From: Isoetes taiwanensis
Lineage: Eukaryota > Streptophyta > Lycopodiopsida > Isoetales > Isoetaceae
Assembly: GCA_021234155.1 (NCBI GenBank)
Contig: JAJEKV010000030.1
Span: forward strand, 2,315,842-2,379,841
DNA length: 64,000 nucleotides
Direction of reading: 5' to 3'
Part shown: positions 58,701 to 64,000 of the stretch, in pieces
How the letters are laid out: the number at the start of each line of letters is the position of its first letter
Numbering within the stretch: position 1 is the first letter of the stretch
The notes under the pieces: model-generated
Told to the model about the DNA's origin: nothing
The model's input: the letters and a program-made list of their open reading frames with translations, nothing else
The model's database searches: none
Made by a program: the position numbers and the translations under genes

Positions 58701-59620
58701 CAAAACTTACACGCATGTCACCCCTGAAGCTCGGCAAGCATTATCACGGGTTTTTGCTGCAAATAAAACTTTCAGTAATCAAAGCATGCGTGATGTTTAT
58801 TCAAAAGAAAACTTCAAGTTGCATGAGCTAATGTCTAAAACTCTTTGAGGATGAAGCCGAGCTTTTTGGGATTAGTGAATCCTCATATTTGAATCATGGT
58901 ACTAAGACAAACTGCATCAAAAACGAGAAAACATCATGGACCAAATAGAAACTTGTAATACGGAATGGATTAGAATGGATATAGCGGCCGAGATGGGTCC
59001 TGCTATTGCTTACGAGAAAAACGAAATGGATAGATAAGCACAAAGCAAAAGTAGGGGCGGGCTGAAAAAAAAAGAAATAGGGTGGAATAGATGGCGATTG
59101 GCTTATTGAAAGAAAAGAAGATGCCACCGTCATGTGCCATAGCCTCAAAAATTATCTCACGGGAATCCGGTACCTATTCACAAAAAATGGCGATCCTTGA
59201 TTGAACAACTGGCAACCACATTTGTTCTAATCTTGATTTATTACGGGCCGCTAGCTATGGCGATGCTTGAGATCCCTGAAGAAAGAATAAGCCCAAAAAG
59301 CGTAAGTAAGAAAGAGCCCAATGCAAGAGATAAGAACTTCTTCAAGCTTGTCCAGGAGGATTTAGGATGTTACAGCGTTACCTGCTCAGCGATCGGCGAT
59401 GAATGGAGAAAAAAATTATCGATGAAACAATCGATTCACAAACGCATCCCCGCGAATCTCTAAGCTCAAGCAAACACCTTGTGGCACGCAACGTCTTTAA
59501 GATCGACCCCATCTTCAAAGCGATATCCACCGCCCGAAGTCCGGCTTCTCAACCGTTTCAAAAAATTTAGGTATGATTATTTCGAGGGTAGAGAGGAAAG
59601 CGGCTTTGAAAAAAGGGGAA
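55758..59620 (-). mobile_element. Helitron unit H9, short form, 5'-truncated
   Basis: Perfect 3' CTAG and hairpin (55771-55787). Similarity ends near 59620 in GGCTTTGAAAA..GGGGAA, about 120-150 bp before the expected 5' terminus, where the unrelated AG-rich region begins. Sites X and Y are empty. This is the right end of the array. Confidence 0.85.
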
Positions 59621-60229
59621 AGGAAGGGACTGTGAGAGACACAAAACCGGCCGAGGCTTGTCATTCATCACAGCAGAAATTATACAATGTGTGGAAAACT
59701 AGGGAGAGAGAGGGGATAGCCGACCATAGGAACAATATCGGACTATCCTAAAAGAAATGCCAAGGCAAAATAAAAGGGTAATGGCGACAACTTCTCATCG
59801 GGATAAAAACCCGCCCTTTTCGGGTTTTCGAGGAAAACCCTAATGAGAAATGGGCCAACAACCTTGAATGTGTTGCACTGGACAGCGGAGGATTGATGGC
59901 GAGTTGATGCTTGAGCATAAAATAGAAGCCGCGACGAAAAAGCGAGTGGATGGCGAGCATAAAATAGAACCACCCCACCCAAGCGGCAAAAAGCCTCCCG
60001 CGTATCCATGGAGAACCAAAGGAGAGGGTGATGGCGGAGAAACGAGAAATAAACAAGACCCAATGAGGCCAAAAAGCGGCGGAATCCGCAAGCAATACCA
60101 ACAAAACTCCAAAAAGAACCGCTGGTGAAATGGACCGAGGAGAAAATAAATAGCACAAAATTTGCACCAAGAAGGTCGAAAATGAAAAACGAGGGAAAAA
60201 GAACATAGCGAGAAAAAGATAGCATCACC

Positions 60230-60360
60230 CGGTGAATTGGAGAACCATTATGTAAAAGCCATCACCCTCGGTGGAAATAAACAAACATAAAGCATCCCGG
60301 TTGGAGAACCGATATGTAAAATATGCCACACCCTCGAGGTGGAAATAAACATGATATCCC
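60230..60360. repeat. Two-copy tandem repeat, about 65 bp
   Basis: Units 60230-60298 and 60299-60360 share TTGGAGAACC.(T/A)TATGTAAAA, a CACCCTCG stretch, GGTGGAAATAAACA and ATCCC. A related GCATCACCCAG(G/C)GG.TGGAA doublet sits at 62063-62106. Confidence 0.75.
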
Positions 60361-61636
60361 AGCGTGGTGGAGGGGCGATGGACGGAAGTATAAGAATAGC
60401 AACACTCGAATTGGAGAACAACAAAAGAGGCATGAACAACAAAAAAATACAAATGAAAAGAAGCGCGTCGCCCGCACATTGAAACGGAACGGGCGGAAGG
60501 GAGGGAAGCTTCTGAGAGGATAAGAAGAATTTTGCTGTGAGAAGAAGCCCGTCGCAGAACCGCAAAACAGAAATGGCCTAATGCCAGGCAAATCCCTTTC
60601 CGGAATGGCGACCGATAACGGATCGATGGGATCTGAGGAAGGGATTCAGCGAGAGACACAAAGCAGGCCCACTACAAAAGGACTTCCTCAACTATAAACC
60701 CTGGTCGCCCATTAAACCTCAAAATTTTAAACCGATAGCAAGAAGACACTCCGCCACCACCCGAAAGCGGTCTGGACAGCCTTGAGGAAAAAAGAGAGGA
60801 ACGAAAAAAGAGGGCCACGGTGGCGGATGCTTGAGGGAGATGAAAGGAACCTGAAATTACGTTGAAGGATAGTGGCGTGGCATGCGAGAATGAAGCGCAA
60901 GCCAGGCGGGAAAAAGAAGCGGGATCGAAGAGTTTGGTTCAAGCGAAGAAAAAACTACACATTGACGGCATTTTAAAACCATTGCTTGAAATGGCCGTGG
61001 GGCAGAAAACGGCGAAGCGGAAGAAGAGTAGGGACCGCCACGGACTATATCGGTGAATGACACGAAAAAGGAAAGGATATTAGGAAAAACAATGAAAAGA
61101 AAATACGCCGCCCGATGGCCGAATCTAAGGAAGTGCCCGGGCTAGACGCAGCGGCCCGGTATAATGACTGAAAAAAGGGAAGCACATTAGAAGAACAAAC
61201 AAGCGAAAAGGAAGGGATCGCTCACGATGTGAATCGAAGGAAAGCGCCTGGCATGCACCAACAAAACGGCAACAAAGGCGAGGACAAAAACAAAACCCGT
61301 TAATACGTACAATGCATATATGATATGGATGCAAATCCGCGGTTGATGTCCGTAGATAGTTATCTTATTTGAATCTGGTCTGGACCAAAGCTTGCGTGAA
61401 TGTGGCTCTGGTTGAAGTCCGTGAATGTGGCGATAGTCCTTCGAACACAGTGGCCAAGAACTAATAACAAATGCTTGAGATAAAAAGGCAAGGAGGAAAA
61501 ATCTTCACATTATAGGAATGTAAAATGCATAGACATAAAGAAGACAAAGTGCAACTTGGAGCATATGTTGTCAACAAAAGTCTAAAAGCGAAGAAGGTTC
61601 ATAAGGATGTAAAAGGGGAACAAGATGAGGAGAATG

Positions 61637-62804
61637 AAAATGCTAAGGTGCAGTATAAAGGTAGCATAGGAGAAATGTGTGGTCTTTGTCGAGGAAGACA
61701 AATACCCTATGCATAAATCCATGAAAAAAGGCCCCAATAGGAAAACATCTTCTGCGGCAAGCGAGGGGCCGAGATTGATAAAGAGAATGTAGACATACTA
61801 GCGTAGCGCATAAACTAGAAGCCCGGCTGCGCGATCGCCAGTGTCGGTCGGCACCTGGCACGACGTAGCGAGGGTGAAGACGAAGAGGAGCACCAACGGC
61901 CGTAGAGCGGAAGAGCGGGAACAAAGGCCCCATGAGCGGTTAAAAAGAACAAAAAGCGTGCATAATGGTGAAGCGGCAAAATTTTGCAAGGCGACAAGCA
62001 CTCAAAATGGCGTGGCGATTAGAAATGATAAAAATCAACAATTCATGAAAAAGAGAGGATAGCATCACCCAGGGGTTGGAAAAAAGCATCACCCAGCGGG
62101 TGGAAGAAAAACCATGATAAACAAAAATGGGCGTGCAAAAATAGCTAAATAGCAAATATGATGTATAATGGTAGCACAATGTATAATGTATATTTTAAGC
62201 CCAAGCATAAATCTGAGAAAAAGAGGAATGCAAGCCAATGAACCAATCCACGAGAAAACAAACACGAGACAAGAGCCCAACGGCCAGAGAAAGTGTAAAA
62301 CACGATCGCCTTAATAACAACCAGAACAATGCTAGAAGCCCCCAAAACCACCTCAGATTATATGCCGACAGAAAACAGAATACAAAAAAAAATGATCGAT
62401 GAAAGGCGAGCAAAACAATGGAATGAGAAGCTCCCCATAACGGATATACAATAGGAAAATCTACGGGGAAGACTAAAAGCGAATGAGGTGAATAGGGTTC
62501 AAAGGGAGAAATATAGTGCAAAAGAGCTCGCATAAATGCAAAAACATGACAAAGTGCAAAAACCATGGCAAAAGAAGAATCGGAATGAGTATAAGGAAGT
62601 GCCAAATGCAATATGCGACATAAAACCTGAGATACAAATGGCGTGTAATACTAAGGTGCAGTTCGAGGGTAGCATAGGAGAAATGTGTGGTGAAGCGAGA
62701 AGACAAATAATCGTATGCATAAAGCCATGAATAAAGGCCTCAGGGAAAAACAAACTTGGGCAAGCTGGGGGCGAGATTGAGGGGAAGAATGTAGACAGAC
62801 ATAC
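61637..62804. repeat. Direct repeats 61637-61800 and 62646-62804
   Basis: Both read AAT(G/A)CTAAGGTGCAGT, GGTAGCATAGGAGAAATGTG, then AAGACAAATA, TATGCATAAA.CCATGAA, AAAGGCC and GAATGTAGACA. The offset is about 1009 bp. Divergence is moderate, mostly indels. Confidence 0.8.
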
Positions 62805-63003
62805 CTGCCGCAAAAAGAATGGTCGAGAAGGAAGCGAAACCAAAAGTTAATTGGAACAAAAAGGAAGCGAAAAAGGAGGCGTAAGCAAAAAAGCGATAAG
62901 CCCAAGGAAACAGCGCAGGCCCCGCGAAATAAAGTAAAAATGCGACCAGAACATAAACAAGTAGATCAACCTGAATAACCCAGACAACTGTTAAAGAGTG
63001 CGG

Positions 63004-64000
63004 GGCATCAAAAAACAAGATAAACCACAAATGCAAAAAATAAAATCCAACAACTATGGGAAACCAAGAATGTAGAAGATAATACCACCCGAAGAACGTA
63101 TACCACCTGATAATAAGCATAATATGGAAACTAGGTTGAGACACGGTATATAGGAAAAAAGCAAATTCAAATGATCTTAGAACATAAAAAGTCAAACAAT
63201 CATGTAAACACATATAATGCAAAAACTGCCAACATAAAAGCGAAACCATATTGTCAACCATAGCAAAAAGATAACAACCATGAAACATCACGGAAACATG
63301 ATAGAGGCAAGAGCGTGAAAAGCCAATGCAACCATTGTAATGCTCCGTCTGCCCAAAAGAGGAGAACAACGTTCACGAATATGAAAAAGAAAATCAACCC
63401 TCATAGTGCATAATAAGCATAACAAAGAAACCCAGTGGAGACATCGTATATAGGAAAAAGGCAAATTCAAATGATCTTAGGAACATAAAAAGGTCAAAAT
63501 AGATCCGCGTGAATGCAACATAGGGATAATATCAAGGTAAACAACAAGAATGGCGAAAACATAAGGTGCCGAGGAGATGAAAAGGACAATACATGTAGAA
63601 TAATATGCCACCACGGACCGGACTCGCCCCGATGCTAAAAGCAATATACACATGCAAAAAACACCGCATGGAAAAAACACTTTAATAATCAAGCTAAACC
63701 CGGACAAATGCACCCATAAGTTCAAAAGGCCAATGCTCTCCCATCATCCTAAAGAAATTTCAAACCACGAGGGCATCAAAAACAAGATAAACCACAAGTG
63801 CAAAAATAGAACCCAACAACAATGGGAAACCTAGAATGTGGAAGATAACACCACCGAATAGCGTATACCACCCGATAATAAGCATAACATGGAAACTGGG
63901 TTGAGCAAATTCAAATATTGTAGAACATAAAAAGTCAAACAACCATGTAAGCATATAACGCATAAAAAACATGCCAACATAAAAGCGAAACCATATTGTC
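63004..64000. repeat. Direct repeats 63004-63265 and 63773-64000, partial third at 63404-63500
   Basis: Shared text includes AAAACAAGATAAACCACAA, GATAATAAGCATAA(T/C)ATGG, AACATAAAAAGTCAAACAA and CATAAAAGCGAAACCATATT, with an offset of 769 bp. The last copy runs off the window edge. The middle partial copy keeps CATAATAAGCATAAC, CGTATATAGGAAAAA and CAAATTCAAATGATCTTAG. This may be the start of a larger tandem array. Confidence 0.85.

Larger units (their letters stand above)
59621..64000. repeat. AG-rich repeat region without recognisable gene
   Basis: Purine-rich on plus and full of GCG and AAAA runs. Long open frames occur mostly on the minus strand (for example 62740-63369), with Phe/Ser/Leu-rich low-complexity translations that mirror the A-rich plus strand rather than a protein family. 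Direct repeats are described separately. No splice-bounded exon, RT, transposase or RNA gene was recognised. Confidence 0.5.

Noticed and set aside
25518-59620. Interpreting the divergence of Helitron units as great age
   Set aside because: Differences cluster at CWG sites while other stretches stay nearly identical; technical error or methylation effects must be excluded first.
62740-63369. 209-codon minus-strand frame resembling a multi-spanning membrane protein
   Set aside because: Phe/Tyr/Leu-rich only because the complement is A-rich; it is made from the direct repeats at 63.0-63.5 kb and has no family motif.

Overview
The window is nuclear DNA from a land plant. It has spliced exons of a plastid starch debranching enzyme (isoamylase 3 type), and nearly everything else is transposon-derived: hAT-like elements, LINE and Ty3/gypsy debris, a foldback element and a large Helitron array. 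I see no rRNA, tRNA, CRISPR or prokaryote-style operon. The LINE reverse transcriptase carries YADDVDLLA and the LINE tail at 18.25 kb is (TTCC)n; this hints at a non-seed plant, but that is only inference.

Layout. 0.1-2.4 kb: 5' half of an ISA3-like gene on the minus strand, running off the left edge. 2.4-6.1 kb: its upstream region, with a 212-bp hAT-like MITE, a 93-bp hairpin, an (ATCT)22 microsatellite and a 1006-bp non-autonomous hAT-like element, both hAT-like elements with 8-bp target duplications. 6.1-10.5 kb: repeats only, including tandem and inverted LTR/primer-binding-site fragments and a broken LINE reverse transcriptase. 10.5-15.0 kb: a degenerate Ty3/gypsy element (5' LTR, tRNA-Met primer site, frameshifted gag, protease, RT, RNase H) that breaks off inside integrase. 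15.0-16.7 kb: two LINE ORF1 (DUF4283) fragments. 17.5-17.9 kb: a foldback element. 18.1-19.3 kb: degenerate Helitron ends, a LINE 3' end and a Helitron helicase remnant.

19.66-59.62 kb is the main object: nine units of one non-autonomous Helitron family. The first (plus strand) stands apart. The other eight are minus strand and head to tail, each 5' TC terminus directly abutting the next element's CTAG 3' terminus, as expected for rolling-circle concatemers. Basic units are about 3.95 kb and carry pieces of an unidentified multi-exon gene. Four units also carry a module of about 2.6 kb with plus-strand fragments of three host genes: a STAND/NB-ARC-like P-loop NTPase, an IGHMBP2-like SF1 helicase, and the kelch domain of a TYW2/3/4-like wybutosine protein. 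The module occupies two different sites, and one unit joins the left junction of one class to the right junction of the other. Differences between units concentrate at CAG/CTG trinucleotides and are often indels, which looks more like consensus error at CHG-methylated cytosines than true divergence.

59.6-64 kb: AG-rich DNA with several direct repeats and no recognisable gene. The only gene likely to be functional is the partial ISA3; all other coding sequence is broken or captured.
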